Notes under the pieces: model-generated | What the model was told of the DNA's origin: nothing | The model's input: only the letters and a program-made list of their open reading frames with translations | Database searches by the model: none | Part shown: positions 1 to 8,744 of the stretch, one piece after another | Position numbering within the stretch: the first letter of the stretch is position 1 | How the letters are laid out: every line of letters begins with the position of its first letter | Made by a program: the position numbers and the translations under genes | Assembly (NCBI RefSeq): GCF_001026695.1 | Contig: NZ_LDNB01000011.1 | Span: 1 to 35,359, forward strand | DNA from: Neobacillus vireti | Lineage (GTDB): Bacteria > Bacillota > Bacilli > Bacillales > Cytobacillaceae | DNA length: 35,359 nt | Reading direction: 5' to 3'

Positions 1-60
1 TGACAATTATGGTCATAGATTTCCGGAATTATTCGTGTCAACTATTATGGGCGCAATTCA

Positions 61-200
61 CTGTCACCACCCGATATATGTCGAGAATTGTAGAATCAGA
101 GTATTTTAGCAGCGTTCGCTCAAAAGGCTTCCACTTAGGTAAGTTAAGTCCTGGTCCCTGTCACCACCCGATATATGTCGAGAATTGTAAAATCAGAGAA
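61..200 (+). repeat. Two direct copies of a 41-bp repeat
   Basis: Copies at 61-101 and 158-198 share CTGTCACCACCCGATATATG followed by TCGAGAATTGTA and AATCAGAG. They are joined by a linker that contains a GGCTTC-CACTTAGGTAA segment. The same repeat and a related linker recur in the same orientation at 10185-10300. It belongs to the wider GGTGCCTGTCACC-type intergenic family scattered through this window. No gene is visible in 1-231. Confidence 0.85.
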
Positions 201-231
201 TTCCCTGCTCTACCCATTTACAGGGGAATAG

Positions 232-618
232 CTATCCGGCTCTCTCTACAAGTTGAAGTAATTCTCCATTAGGTCCTTCGAAAAAAATTGTTTTTGCACC
301 ATCGATAGCAACATTAGGAGAGCTATTAATGAAAATTAATCCTTTTCTAGTAAAATACTTAATTGAGTCTTCCATATTGTCAACCGCGAAAGCTAGATGG
401 TTTACTATTCCTTTAGGTGAATATTTAGTGTGCTGTTCTAAGTCACGAATTAATTCAATCTCGAAGCTTGGATTGTTTTCAAGATAAATAAAGGTCATCT
501 CTCTTCTCTCATTACTCCCCCTTTCCCTAACCTTAAAACCCAAAATATTTGAATAATAATTTATGGATTCCTCCATGTTTTTTACAATAATAGCTGTATG
601 TTCAATTTTCTTTATCAT
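232..618 (-). CDS. VOC (glyoxalase/bleomycin resistance) family protein
   Basis: The 128-residue protein consists of two beta-alpha-beta-beta-beta modules, as in vicinal oxygen chelate proteins. Module 1 begins with the pattern IEHTAIIVKNMEESINYYSN-ILGF and carries the candidate metal ligand His in EHTA. Module 2 begins NHLAFAVDNMEDSIKYF and ends FFEGPNGELLQLVE, where His and Glu are the usual ligands. The start ATG follows AGGAAGG. The gene diverges from the FadR-type regulator at 954 with a 335-bp gap, so it could respond to the same signal. The substrate cannot be inferred; VOC proteins include lyases, dioxygenases and drug-binding proteins. Confidence 0.85.
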   Translation of the reverse strand: MIKKIEHTAIIVKNMEESINYYSNILGFKVRERGSNERREMTFIYLENNPSFEIELIRDLEQHTKYSPKGIVNHLAFAVDNMEDSIKYFTRKGLIFINSSPNVAIDGAKTIFFEGPNGELLQLVERAG

Positions 619-849
619 ATAAAATACTTCCTTCCTATATTATCTTTTCATTCTATTCTATCACTAGTGTTCAAATATGGTGTCATAATATTCAGACCAA
701 TTACTTTTACCTATTTCCCTTGTCTTTTTATGATCGGTCATTTTAAGTGCAATGTGGCCCTAGACTTGCTTGATTGTGCAAAGAGTATTCGAAGTTTCAT
801 TTAAATATGCATTTTTTCAAAAAAAGTAGAACAAAATATTCAAAATATA

Positions 850-878
850 TTGACAATTTTATTTGGCTTTAGTATATT
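850..878 (+). promoter_or_regulatory. Sigma-A promoter of the catabolic operon
   Basis: TTGACA at 850-855 and TATATT at 873-878 are separated by exactly 17 bp. The promoter lies 75 bp upstream of the FadR-type regulator start and is the only strong promoter I see before the operon. Confidence 0.75.
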
Positions 879-895
879 AAAAAAAATCAATATAT

Positions 896-924
896 CTGTC
901 AGACAGGTATCCCATGTCTGATAT
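896..924 (+). promoter_or_regulatory. Candidate operator for the FadR-type regulator
   Basis: The perfect dyad CTGTCAGACAG (896-906) is followed by a half-site-like ATGTCTGATAT at 914-924, both just downstream of the -10 box. A dyad at the transcription start suits negative autoregulation by the GntR/FadR protein encoded next. The assignment is by position only. Confidence 0.5.
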
Positions 925-953
925 CACTCTGTAAATGGATTGAAGGTGAAATA

Positions 954-1643
954 ATGACAAAACGAGTAAGCACAATTGTGACTGAGTTTATTTTAACGAA
1001 TATAAAAGAAGGCAACTATAATATCGGTGATAAGCTACCATCTGAGAGAGAGTTAATGGAGTTATTGGAAGTTGGTAGATCTTCAGTAAGAGAATCCTTA
1101 AATACATTGGAAGATATGAATATTTTAGAGAAACGTATGGGTATAGGTGTGTTTGTTAAACAAACTCAAGTGCATAATTTGGTTGATACAAATGTTGTTT
1201 CTGCACTATTAGATGAAAAGGTCTCAAAAGATTTACTTGATTTTCGGTTAATGATTGAAGTAGGGGCATGCGCAAGGACTGCACTAATTGCAACCGAGGA
1301 AGACCTATTAAAAATGGAAAAAGCAATAAAAATGCATAAAGAAATAATACATCAAAACGGATCTTCACTAGAATCAGATTTGTTATTTCATCAATCCATT
1401 GTAGAGGGTGCAAGTAATAATGTTCTAAAGAATGTATACGAGTCAATATCGGACTTACTTATTTCGGTTAGAAAAGAGTTATTAAAATCAGAGGATAAAG
1501 AAAAAAGTTTGAGGTACCATGAAAAGATTTACTATGCAATTAAAATAAAGGACAGCGAAATGGCAGGGAAGTTAATGCGTGAACACTTACTTGACGTTGC
1601 AACTGACTATGATGAACTTATTAAGATGGACAAAGAGAGGTGA
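954..1643 (+). CDS. FadR-subfamily GntR transcriptional regulator
   Basis: The 229-residue protein has an N-terminal winged helix (about residues 5-70) with the GntR signature DKLPSERELMELLEVGRSSV and the wing motif RMGIGVFV. A C-terminal FCD domain (about 90-215) follows. The FCD helices show the expected metal or ligand positions: Asp in DFRLMIE, His in FHQSI, His in YHEKIYYAI and His in MREHL. The start ATG follows AAGGTG. As the first gene of the operon, downstream of a strong promoter and a dyad, it probably represses the operon and is released by the transported compound or a metabolite. The effector is unknown. Confidence 0.92.
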   Translation: MTKRVSTIVTEFILTNIKEGNYNIGDKLPSERELMELLEVGRSSVRESLNTLEDMNILEKRMGIGVFVKQTQVHNLVDTNVVSALLDEKVSKDLLDFRLMIEVGACARTALIATEEDLLKMEKAIKMHKEIIHQNGSSLESDLLFHQSIVEGASNNVLKNVYESISDLLISVRKELLKSEDKEKSLRYHEKIYYAIKIKDSEMAGKLMREHLLDVATDYDELIKMDKER

Positions 1644-1650
1644 AACACAC

Positions 1651-2787
1651 ATGAGAATAAATCAATTTAGATATAGTTTCCCAATATTAGAGAATCAAGT
1701 ATATCTTGCTACCTGCGCTCATGGAGCGCAAGCAACGCAGGTAAGAAATCGGTTAATCCGTTATCTCGATGATTGGAATGAGCATGGTCAATGTTGGAAT
1801 CAGCAATGGAAAATTGAATACGAAATCCTAAAAACTAGGATGGCCGAACTATTGAACTGTGAAATCTCCGAATTGGCACACTCCTTCTCTGCCTCAGTTC
1901 TACTTGGCAGTTTAATCAGCTCCATGCCTTTTTCGAAAGAAAGGAAAAAAATTGTTACAACAGATATTGAATTTGCAGGTATTGGACAACAGTGGATAGC
2001 ACAAAGAGACCTAGAAAATATTGAGGTGGTATTCCTTCGAAGCAATGAAGAAAACGAAATAAGTATTAATCAGTTTGAGGAAGCCATTGATGAAACAACT
2101 CTCTTAGTTTCAGTCACCCATGTGAATTATGAGAATGGTTGTAAGCTGGATATCGAACCAATCATTGAAGTTGCGCATAAAAAAGGGGCAATGGTTTTAG
2201 TGGACTCATATCAAGCAGTTGGTGTAGAGCCTATTGATGTCAAAGCTTTAAATGTTGATTTTTGGATTGGGGGTTGCTCTAAGTACCTATTAGGTACTCC
2301 TGGTTCTGTTTTTTTATATGCTAAAAGGGAAATTTCGGATCGGTTGAATCCTTCTATAATTGGGTGGCATTCTCAAGAAGAGCCTAATTTTTTTCACCCA
2401 GAATATTCTTTGAGATTTGCGAGTGGAACACAACGTTTTGAATCAGGGACAAGAGCTGTTCCTTGTATATATGCATCCAATGCAGGTATCAATCTTATTT
2501 TAAATGTTGGATTGGAAGCGATTACAAAACGAGTTCAAACTTTAACTACGTATTTTATAGAAGAAACTAGAAAATTAGGTTTAAATGTTAGAACACCTCT
2601 TAATCCATTAAAAAGGGGTCCTATGGTTGCTATTGAGTTTCAGGATCCATTGAAAACTGAGAATGATTTAAGACAGAAAAATATTATCTCAGCTGCTCGA
2701 GGAAGGGGCGTACGATTTGCTTTTCACGGATATAACAACGAAGGAGATATCGAAAAAACCATAGAAGTATTAAAAACCTTGATTTAG
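1651..2787 (+). CDS. Class V aminotransferase-fold PLP enzyme, kynureninase-like
   Basis: A 378-residue fold-type I PLP enzyme. Asp185 (VDSYQAVG), expected to pair with the pyridine nitrogen, and the Schiff-base lysine Lys211 in GGCSKYLLGTPG are both present. The C-terminal half resembles the kynureninase / isopenicillin-N-epimerase side of class V (GWHSQEEP, then RFESGTRAVP). Start chosen: ATG 1651, preceded by GAGAGGTG, 7 nt after the regulator's stop; an earlier in-frame ATG lies inside the regulator. It could be a transaminase, epimerase, beta-lyase or C-C hydrolase. The operon context (cyclic-amide hydrolase, second aminotransferase) suggests catabolism of an amino acid derivative. Confidence 0.85.
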   Translation: MRINQFRYSFPILENQVYLATCAHGAQATQVRNRLIRYLDDWNEHGQCWNQQWKIEYEILKTRMAELLNCEISELAHSFSASVLLGSLISSMPFSKERKKIVTTDIEFAGIGQQWIAQRDLENIEVVFLRSNEENEISINQFEEAIDETTLLVSVTHVNYENGCKLDIEPIIEVAHKKGAMVLVDSYQAVGVEPIDVKALNVDFWIGGCSKYLLGTPGSVFLYAKREISDRLNPSIIGWHSQEEPNFFHPEYSLRFASGTQRFESGTRAVPCIYASNAGINLILNVGLEAITKRVQTLTTYFIEETRKLGLNVRTPLNPLKRGPMVAIEFQDPLKTENDLRQKNIISAARGRGVRFAFHGYNNEGDIEKTIEVLKTLI

Positions 2788-2796
2788 GAGGAATTT

Positions 2797-4008
2797 ATGA
2801 ATTATTCGGTTAAGCTTAGCAGTATAACTCCTTCAGCTACTAGTACATTAAATACTCTTACAAAGGAATTAATAAAAGAAGGAAAATCGATTATTAATTT
2901 ATCGATTGGTGAACCAGATTTTGAGACTCCTGATTATATAAAGGAGGCAGCAAAGAAGGCAATAGACGAAGGAATTACTAGATATACAGAGAATCAAGGT
3001 TTTTTTCAATTACGAAAATCTATTTCCGATAAATTAAAAAGAGATAATCATATGGCGTATAGCCCTTATGAAATCGTGGTTAGTAATGGCGCAAAACACT
3101 CATTATACAATATTTTTCAAGCGCTGCTTAATCCAGGCGATGAGGTAATTATACAAAGCCCGTATTGGGTTAGTTATCCGGAGATGATTAAACTTGCAGC
3201 CGGGAACCCTGTCATTATAAAAACAAATACAATAAATCAATTTAAAATGAAACCTGAACAAATTAGAGAAGTTATAACCCCTAAAACAAAAATAATCCTC
3301 CTAAATTCTCCATCAAATCCGACTGGTAGTGTATACAGCAAAGAAGAATTAATGGAAATTGGTAACATTGCAATTAAACATGACTTGTATATAGTTTCAG
3401 ACGAAATTTATGAAAAATTAATATTTGATGACAAACATACTAGTATTGCTTCACTTTCGAATGAATTATTCAACCGTACTATTACCGTTAATGGAGTATC
3501 GAAGGCATATGCTATGACCGGTTGGAGAATTGGATATATTGCCACAACTAGAGATCTAGCAAACACCATTACATCTTTTCAAAGTCACTCGACATCAAAT
3601 CCATCATCCATTTCACAAATGGCAGCTATAGCTGCGCTTGAAGGACCTGAATCTTCTGTTATCCAAATGAAGGAAAGGTACAAAAAAAGAAGGGACTTAA
3701 TGTGTGAACTTATCAATGACATAATGGATACCAGGCTGTGTGTACCAAAAGGTGCCTTTTACATATTCCCTGATATATCCGGATGGTTAAAACCCTTAGG
3801 GAAACAAAGCTGTGTGGAGGTTGCACAATGGTTACTTGAAGAATGCGGGGTAGCTGCAATACCAGGTGCTGCCTTTGGAAGTCCAGGTTATATTCGATTC
3901 TCTTTCGCTACATCTGAAGAGAACATTCAGAGAGCATTTGCATCCATTAAAGAAAAAATTGAAAAAAATAATAGGAAAAGGAGTTGCAGGAGTATTGACC
4001 CGTATTGA
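2797..4008 (+). CDS. Class I/II pyridoxal-phosphate aminotransferase
   Basis: A 403-residue AspC/PatA-like enzyme. Visible landmarks are SIGEPDFETP near the N-terminus, SPSNPTGS with the cofactor-binding Asn174, Asp202-Tyr205 in SDEIYEKL, and Lys236 in VSKAYAMTGWRIGY. A C-terminal Arg in GYIRFSFA would bind the substrate alpha-carboxylate. The start ATG follows AGGAGG and lies 9 nt after the class V gene. It presumably transfers an amino group from an operon intermediate to a 2-oxo acid. The C-terminus overlaps the next reading frame by 14 nt, which points to translational coupling. Confidence 0.92.
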   Translation: MNYSVKLSSITPSATSTLNTLTKELIKEGKSIINLSIGEPDFETPDYIKEAAKKAIDEGITRYTENQGFFQLRKSISDKLKRDNHMAYSPYEIVVSNGAKHSLYNIFQALLNPGDEVIIQSPYWVSYPEMIKLAAGNPVIIKTNTINQFKMKPEQIREVITPKTKIILLNSPSNPTGSVYSKEELMEIGNIAIKHDLYIVSDEIYEKLIFDDKHTSIASLSNELFNRTITVNGVSKAYAMTGWRIGYIATTRDLANTITSFQSHSTSNPSSISQMAAIAALEGPESSVIQMKERYKKRRDLMCELINDIMDTRLCVPKGAFYIFPDISGWLKPLGKQSCVEVAQWLLEECGVAAIPGAAFGSPGYIRFSFATSEENIQRAFASIKEKIEKNNRKRSCRSIDPY

Positions 4009-5377
4009 TTTAGTTATAAAGAATGGAACCATTGTTAGAAGTGATGGAGTATTCCAGGTAAATATACATGTGAATAATGGTAAGATTGTTGCCTTGACCG
4101 ACTATTCTTATGTACCACCTTGTGATGAACTGATTGATGCTCAAGGCCTGTATGTCATGACAGGCGTAATTGAACCGCATCTTCATTTACGAGATCCTTC
4201 AATCAATGAACGGGAAGACTTTGAATCGGGAACAAAGGCTTGTGCAGCAGGTGGAATTACATCTATTGTTGAACACCCAATTTCGAATCCATCGGTTCAC
4301 AACGTGGATAATCTAAAAAATAGAATTGAAGCAGTAAAACATAAAGCGGTAGTAGACTACGGCTTTTATGGTGGAGCCGGGTTTGACAACTTAGATGAAA
4401 TGGAAAGTTTGGCAGAAGCAGGAATTATGGGATTTAAGACATTTTTACCCGCTTCACCCCCAGGCCGAGAAAGTGAATTTAAAGGGTTAAACGCAAAGGA
4501 CGATGGATATTTATACCGAATACTGGAGAACGCAGCAAAAACAGATATCCCGGCTCTTTTTCACTTAGAAGATAATACTCTATTAAATCTATTTGAAGGA
4601 AGAATAAAGGCAAAGGGCCGCTTAGATCCAATGGCTCATATTGATTCTAGACCGGAAATTTGTGAGATTGTAGCAGTGGCAAAATTACTAGCCATGGCTG
4701 AGGATACGGGCGCTAAGGTTCAACTTGTACATATGAGTACAGATCGAGCTGTAGCTTTAGCTAAATACTATAGAACCCTGGGAGTTTCCATCAGTATTGA
4801 AACCTGTCCACAATATCTAGTATTAGATTCTAGTGATATGGATAGGTGTGGTGCATTTGCTAAAATGAATCCTCCTCTACGTTCAAAGAAAACCCAAGAA
4901 AGACTTTGGAAATATGTTTTAGACGGCACCATTGACATGGTTGTTAGTGACCATTCACCGTTTTTATTAGAAGAAAAAGAGAGAGGCAACGAGAATATTT
5001 TTGATTGCCCCCCAGGTCATCCTGGTTTGGATACGTTACTGCCTCTAATGCTTAATGAGGTATCCAAAGGGAAACTAAGATTAGAACAACTTTCGGCTTT
5101 GATGGCAGAAAACGTTGCTCGAATTTACCGAATGAAACAAAAAGGAAAAATTGAAATTGGAAAAGATGCTGATTTTGTTTTTATCGATATGAATCAGGAA
5201 TGGGTTATAAGGGCACAGGATATGTATACAAAATCAAAGGGGACTGCAAAGCTATTCGAAGGCTTTGTTATCAAAGGGAAGCCTGTTAGAACAATTTTGC
5301 GTGGAACAACCATTATGAAAAATGGTGAAGTTATGGGAAAACCAGGGGAAGGGAAATTGCTGACACCTTCTAAATAA
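3995..5377 (+). CDS. Cyclic-amide hydrolase (dihydroorotase/allantoinase/hydantoinase family)
   Basis: An amidohydrolase of about 461 residues with a complete dinuclear metal site: His62 and His64 in GVIEPHLHLRDP, a carboxylated-lysine candidate Lys148 in GFKTFLPAS, His190 in LFHLEDN, His246 in VHMSTD and Asp319 in SDHSPF. Members of this family open cyclic ureides or imides. Start: TTG at 3995 is the best in-frame choice after AAAAGGAG, inside the end of the preceding gene. The longer in-frame ORF upstream is antisense-free but unsupported by homology-like sequence. No carbamoylase gene is present nearby, so the ring-opened product must be processed another way or elsewhere. The substrate is unresolved. 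Confidence 0.87.
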   Translation: MTRIDLVIKNGTIVRSDGVFQVNIHVNNGKIVALTDYSYVPPCDELIDAQGLYVMTGVIEPHLHLRDPSINEREDFESGTKACAAGGITSIVEHPISNPSVHNVDNLKNRIEAVKHKAVVDYGFYGGAGFDNLDEMESLAEAGIMGFKTFLPASPPGRESEFKGLNAKDDGYLYRILENAAKTDIPALFHLEDNTLLNLFEGRIKAKGRLDPMAHIDSRPEICEIVAVAKLLAMAEDTGAKVQLVHMSTDRAVALAKYYRTLGVSISIETCPQYLVLDSSDMDRCGAFAKMNPPLRSKKTQERLWKYVLDGTIDMVVSDHSPFLLEEKERGNENIFDCPPGHPGLDTLLPLMLNEVSKGKLRLEQLSALMAENVARIYRMKQKGKIEIGKDADFVFIDMNQEWVIRAQDMYTKSKGTAKLFEGFVIKGKPVRTILRGTTIMKNGEVMGKPGEGKLLTPSK

Positions 5378-5400
5378 AAACAATAAGGGGAGGATTTACA

Positions 5401-6306
5401 ATGACTACAAAATTAACTGGAGTATGTACCATTACCTTAACACCCTTTGACGACTGCGGAAATATAGATGAAGCTAGCCTAAGAAAGCTGACCAACTTTT
5501 ATATTGATTCAGGGGTTCACGGAATGACCATTCTAGGAATCATGGGTGAATCACATAAGCTTACCGAAAATGAAAGATTAAGAGTAACAGACATTGTCAT
5601 GGAAGAAACAAAAGGAAGAGTACCGGTAGTGGTCGGCTGTACTTCACGAGGAACAAATGTATGTGCAATGCTTGCGAAAAGGGCGGAAGAAGCAGGAGCA
5701 GCAGCAGTTATGATTGCTGCACCAGCCGGATTGAAGAATGAAGACATGCTTTTTAGGCATTATGAAGAAATAGCGAAACAAATTTCAATTCCTATCGTTA
5801 TCCAAGATGAACCTGTTACAACAGGAGTCATTATGTCACCCAAATTTTTGGCCAAATTAAATAAAGAAATTCCTAATTGCCAATATGTAAAGCTTGAAGA
5901 GGCTCCTACTACCGTTAAAACGTCAAAAATCCTTGAGCTAACTGGGGATAACTTGGGAATCTTTGGCGGTCTTGGTGGAATGTACTTCTATGAAGAATTA
6001 GATCGTGGTGCCATTGGAATTATGACTGGTTTTGCGTACCCTGAGGTTCTCGTTAAAACGTTTGAAAAGTTCTCAAACGGAGATAAGTCTGGGGCTAGAG
6101 ACTACTTTTATCACTATTTACCACTAATTCGTTTTGAAGCCCAATTAGGTATTGGCGGTGTGACCATTCGTAAAGAAATTTTTAAAATGAGAGATGCCAT
6201 AAAATCAGCGCATGTTCGTTTTCCTGGTGCGGCAGTGGATGATAGGACACTTGATGAGGTTAAAGAATTAATTAACTACGTGGGTTTAACGACTGTAAGC
6301 AGTTAG
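5401..6306 (+). CDS. DapA/N-acetylneuraminate lyase superfamily protein
   Basis: A 301-residue TIM-barrel protein with the Schiff-base lysine Lys164 in QYVKLEEAP and a GxxGE-type loop in LGIMGESHKLTENER. The proton-relay tyrosine of dihydrodipicolinate synthase (YNxP motif) is replaced: the segment reads IVIQDEPVTTG, with Gln in the tyrosine position. It is therefore unlikely to make dihydrodipicolinate and more likely catalyses an aldol cleavage, dehydration or decarboxylation of a 2-oxo acid. The start ATG follows GGGGAGG. It sits between the amidohydrolase and an SDR, so it plausibly acts on the keto acid produced by the transaminases. Confidence 0.88.
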   Translation: MTTKLTGVCTITLTPFDDCGNIDEASLRKLTNFYIDSGVHGMTILGIMGESHKLTENERLRVTDIVMEETKGRVPVVVGCTSRGTNVCAMLAKRAEEAGAAAVMIAAPAGLKNEDMLFRHYEEIAKQISIPIVIQDEPVTTGVIMSPKFLAKLNKEIPNCQYVKLEEAPTTVKTSKILELTGDNLGIFGGLGGMYFYEELDRGAIGIMTGFAYPEVLVKTFEKFSNGDKSGARDYFYHYLPLIRFEAQLGIGGVTIRKEIFKMRDAIKSAHVRFPGAAVDDRTLDEVKELINYVGLTTVSS

Positions 6307-6355
6307 TTATCTACGCTATTTTTAAAATAATTTCGAATAAAGGAGATTCCTTCAA

Positions 6356-7144
6356 ATGGATTTAGGTCTTAATGGTAAGGTGGCATTTGTTGCCGCAGCA
6401 AGCAAAGGGCTAGGAAAAGCAACGGCACTCGCATTAGCAGAAGAAGGCGCAAATGTTATGATTTCAAGTCGGAATGTAGAAGAACTCATGAAAACTGTGG
6501 CGGAAATAAGAGAAGTAGCAAAAGGGAAAATAGACTATGTCGTGTGTGATATAACAAATGAAAATGAGATTAAACAAGCTATATCAAGGACACTTTCAGA
6601 ATTTGGCACTATTGATATTTTAATCAATAATGCAGGTGGGCCCCCAGCTGGTGACTTTGAAAAACTTTCAGATGAGAATTGGTATCGGGCATTTGAATTG
6701 AACCTATTAAGTTATATTCGTTTTATTAGAGAAGTGCTGCCGATTATGAAAGAAAAAAGATATGGAAAAATCATTAACTTTGCATCATCATCTGTTAAAC
6801 AGCCTATTCCTAACTTACTTCTTTCGAATACTTTTAGAGCTGGTGTATTAGGATTATCAAAATCCCTTTCCATTGAGTTTGGTGAATATAACATTCTCGT
6901 AAACACTGTCTCTCCTGGAAGGATTTTTACTGAAAGAATCGAAGAACTCGACAAAATTAAGGCTAAGAAACTTGGTATCTCAGTGGAGCAGGTTAGACTA
7001 CAGTCTGAAAATGCGATTCCGCTTGGCAGATATGGAAAAACAGAGGAATACGGCAGGGTAGTAGCGTTTTTAGCGTCAGATGTAGCTTCTTATATGAATG
7101 GTTCTTCTCTCTTAATTGATGGAGGTATGGTAAAGGCTTTATAG
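6356..7144 (+). CDS. Atypical SDR-family oxidoreductase
   Basis: A 262-residue Rossmann protein with a glycine-rich nucleotide loop in AAASKGLGKA (residues 13-22) and NNAG at 91-94. Ser144-146 sit where the catalytic serine is expected. The YxxxK active-site motif is absent; the aligned residues are Ser157-Asn-Thr-Phe-Arg161. Such SDRs exist as a distinct subgroup usually annotated as 3-oxoacyl-ACP-reductase-like, and their chemistry is not well defined. The start ATG follows AGGAG. Its position in the operon suggests it reduces or oxidises a pathway intermediate, or has kept only the fold. Confidence 0.87.
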   Translation: MDLGLNGKVAFVAAASKGLGKATALALAEEGANVMISSRNVEELMKTVAEIREVAKGKIDYVVCDITNENEIKQAISRTLSEFGTIDILINNAGGPPAGDFEKLSDENWYRAFELNLLSYIRFIREVLPIMKEKRYGKIINFASSSVKQPIPNLLLSNTFRAGVLGLSKSLSIEFGEYNILVNTVSPGRIFTERIEELDKIKAKKLGISVEQVRLQSENAIPLGRYGKTEEYGRVVAFLASDVASYMNGSSLLIDGGMVKAL

Positions 7145-7167
7145 AATGAATAATAGGAGGAGTCTCA

Positions 7168-8016
7168 ATGGGAAAAGTAAAATCTAAAAGTTTAATTGTT
7201 TTTATGATTACTATTGTATTTCTAATTCTTGCTGCGTGTGGTGGCGGTCAATCCTCTCAAGAAGTTTCAAATTCTGATGGAAAGAAATCAAAAGGTGAGA
7301 ACAAAAGAGTAATTCGAGTAGGGCTAAATGTAGGATATGTTCCGTGGGAATTTAAGGAGGGAAATAATCTGGTTGGGGTTGAGGTTGATATCATCTCTGA
7401 AGCCATTAAGCGTTTGGATAAAGAACCTGAATGGATTGCAACTCCTTGGACCGGACTGTTTGCTGGTCTATTGGCACAAAAGTTTGAGGTAGCTGCAGCA
7501 GGAATTACAATTAAACCAGACCGTATAAAAGAAATGGATTTTACTTCCCCTTATTATGATTCTGATCAATCACTAACCACAAAAACTGGTTCGGGAATAG
7601 AAAGTATGGAAGATATGAAGGGGAAAGTGATTGGTGTAGAAAGTGGCACAACAGGCGACCAATGGGTTCAAGATCACAAAGACGAATATAAATTTAGTGA
7701 AATAAAACTCTATAATAGCCTTCAGGATGCCATGATGGATTTAGAAGCTGGACGTATTGATGGGGAAGTATCCGATATTCCTGCATCACTATATTACACA
7801 AAGGATAAAGAAAAACTAAAAGTTGTAGAAAGAATAATAACTAATGAGAAATACGGTTTAGCCTTTAGGAAAGGTGACACTCTTGGTGTGGAGTTTAATA
7901 GAGTAATGGATGAAATGAAAAAGGATGGAACTATGGCAAAAATTTATGAAAAGTGGTTTGGAGAAGCTCCTTCTGAAGATAGTTCAACCGTAACAATTCT
8001 TCCGGTACCAGAATGA
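7168..8016 (+). CDS. Polar amino-acid ABC transporter, substrate-binding lipoprotein
   Basis: A 282-residue SBP_bac_3-type protein. A signal peptide ends in the lipobox LAAC at about residues 22-25 (FLILAACGGG), followed by a Ser/Lys-rich linker and then the binding domain beginning VIRVGLNVGYVPWEF. The Arg in ITIKPDRIKEMDF and the Asp in GRIDGEVSDIP match the usual contacts for alpha-carboxylate and alpha-amino groups. The ligand is therefore probably amino-acid-like. It acts on the outer face of the membrane and feeds the permease encoded downstream. RBS AGGAGG. Confidence 0.92.
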   Translation: MGKVKSKSLIVFMITIVFLILAACGGGQSSQEVSNSDGKKSKGENKRVIRVGLNVGYVPWEFKEGNNLVGVEVDIISEAIKRLDKEPEWIATPWTGLFAGLLAQKFEVAAAGITIKPDRIKEMDFTSPYYDSDQSLTTKTGSGIESMEDMKGKVIGVESGTTGDQWVQDHKDEYKFSEIKLYNSLQDAMMDLEAGRIDGEVSDIPASLYYTKDKEKLKVVERIITNEKYGLAFRKGDTLGVEFNRVMDEMKKDGTMAKIYEKWFGEAPSEDSSTVTILPVPE

Positions 8017-8025
8017 TTGAAAATT

Positions 8026-8052
8026 GAGATAAGGGATTTTTCCCCTTATCTC
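8026..8052 (+). promoter_or_regulatory. Intercistronic hairpin after the binding-protein gene
   Basis: GAGATAAGGG (8026-8035) pairs perfectly with CCCTTATCTC (8043-8052) around a 7-nt loop. No T-tract follows, so it is more likely an mRNA-stabilising element or partial attenuator than a terminator. It lies between the abundantly needed binding protein and the permease, a common place for such differential-expression hairpins. Confidence 0.65.
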
Positions 8053-8075
8053 GACTATTAGGGGGATCTAGATAG

Positions 8076-8744
8076 ATGGATGAATTGATACATGCCTTTT
8101 TTAACTGGCCAATACTAAAAGAGTCAATGCCACTTCTGATACAGGGCCTATGGGTAACAATTAAATTATCATTCTTCAGCATTGTATTTGGGATTATTTT
8201 AGGACTTATCTTAGCGGTTTTACGAACATTGAATGTTAAACTTCTGAATTTTTTTATTGTCATATACTTAGATTTTATGAGGGCTATGCCATTACTTGTA
8301 TTATTAGTATTTGTTTACTACGCACTTCCATATTTAGGAATAACCCTAAAACCATATCCAGCAGGGATTTTAACCTTTACTATGATTAGTTCAGCATACG
8401 TTGCGGAAATTTTCCGGAGTGGGATAGAAGCAACTCCTAAAGGACAAATGGAAGCTGCAAGAAGTATTGGGATGAATTATTTCCAAGCAATGCGGTTTAT
8501 TATATTACCCCAAGCGTTAAAAATCGTTATTCCGCCGTTAACGAATAATTCAATCAATGTGTTAAAGGATACTTCCCTTGCGTCTGTTATTGCCCTTCCA
8601 GAGTTATTAAAGCAAGCTCAACAGATACAAGCCTGGAAAGCCAATCCAACGCCATTAATTGGTGCTACGCTTTTATATCTCTTGCTATTAATCCCTCTGG
8701 TAAAGCTGGCTAACAAACTTGAGAAGAGGATGAGTCCAAAATGA
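8076..8744 (+). CDS. Polar amino-acid ABC transporter permease
   Basis: A 222-residue HisM/GlnP-type permease with about five hydrophobic segments. It has an EAA-type cytoplasmic loop in [19 protein letters not shown], followed by [14 protein letters not shown], the ATPase contact. It begins with the short amphipathic leader common in the family and the segment [18 protein letters not shown]. The start ATG follows AGGGGGA. It overlaps the ATPase gene by 4 nt (ATGA), indicating coupled translation. A single permease gene suggests a homodimeric channel. Confidence 0.93.
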   Translation: MDELIHAFFNWPILKESMPLLIQGLWVTIKLSFFSIVFGIILGLILAVLRTLNVKLLNFFIVIYLDFMRAMPLLVLLVFVYYALPYLGITLKPYPAGILTFTMISSAYVAEIFRSGIEATPKGQMEAARSIGMNYFQAMRFIILPQALKIVIPPLTNNSINVLKDTSLASVIALPELLKQAQQIQAWKANPTPLIGATLLYLLLLIPLVKLANKLEKRMSPK

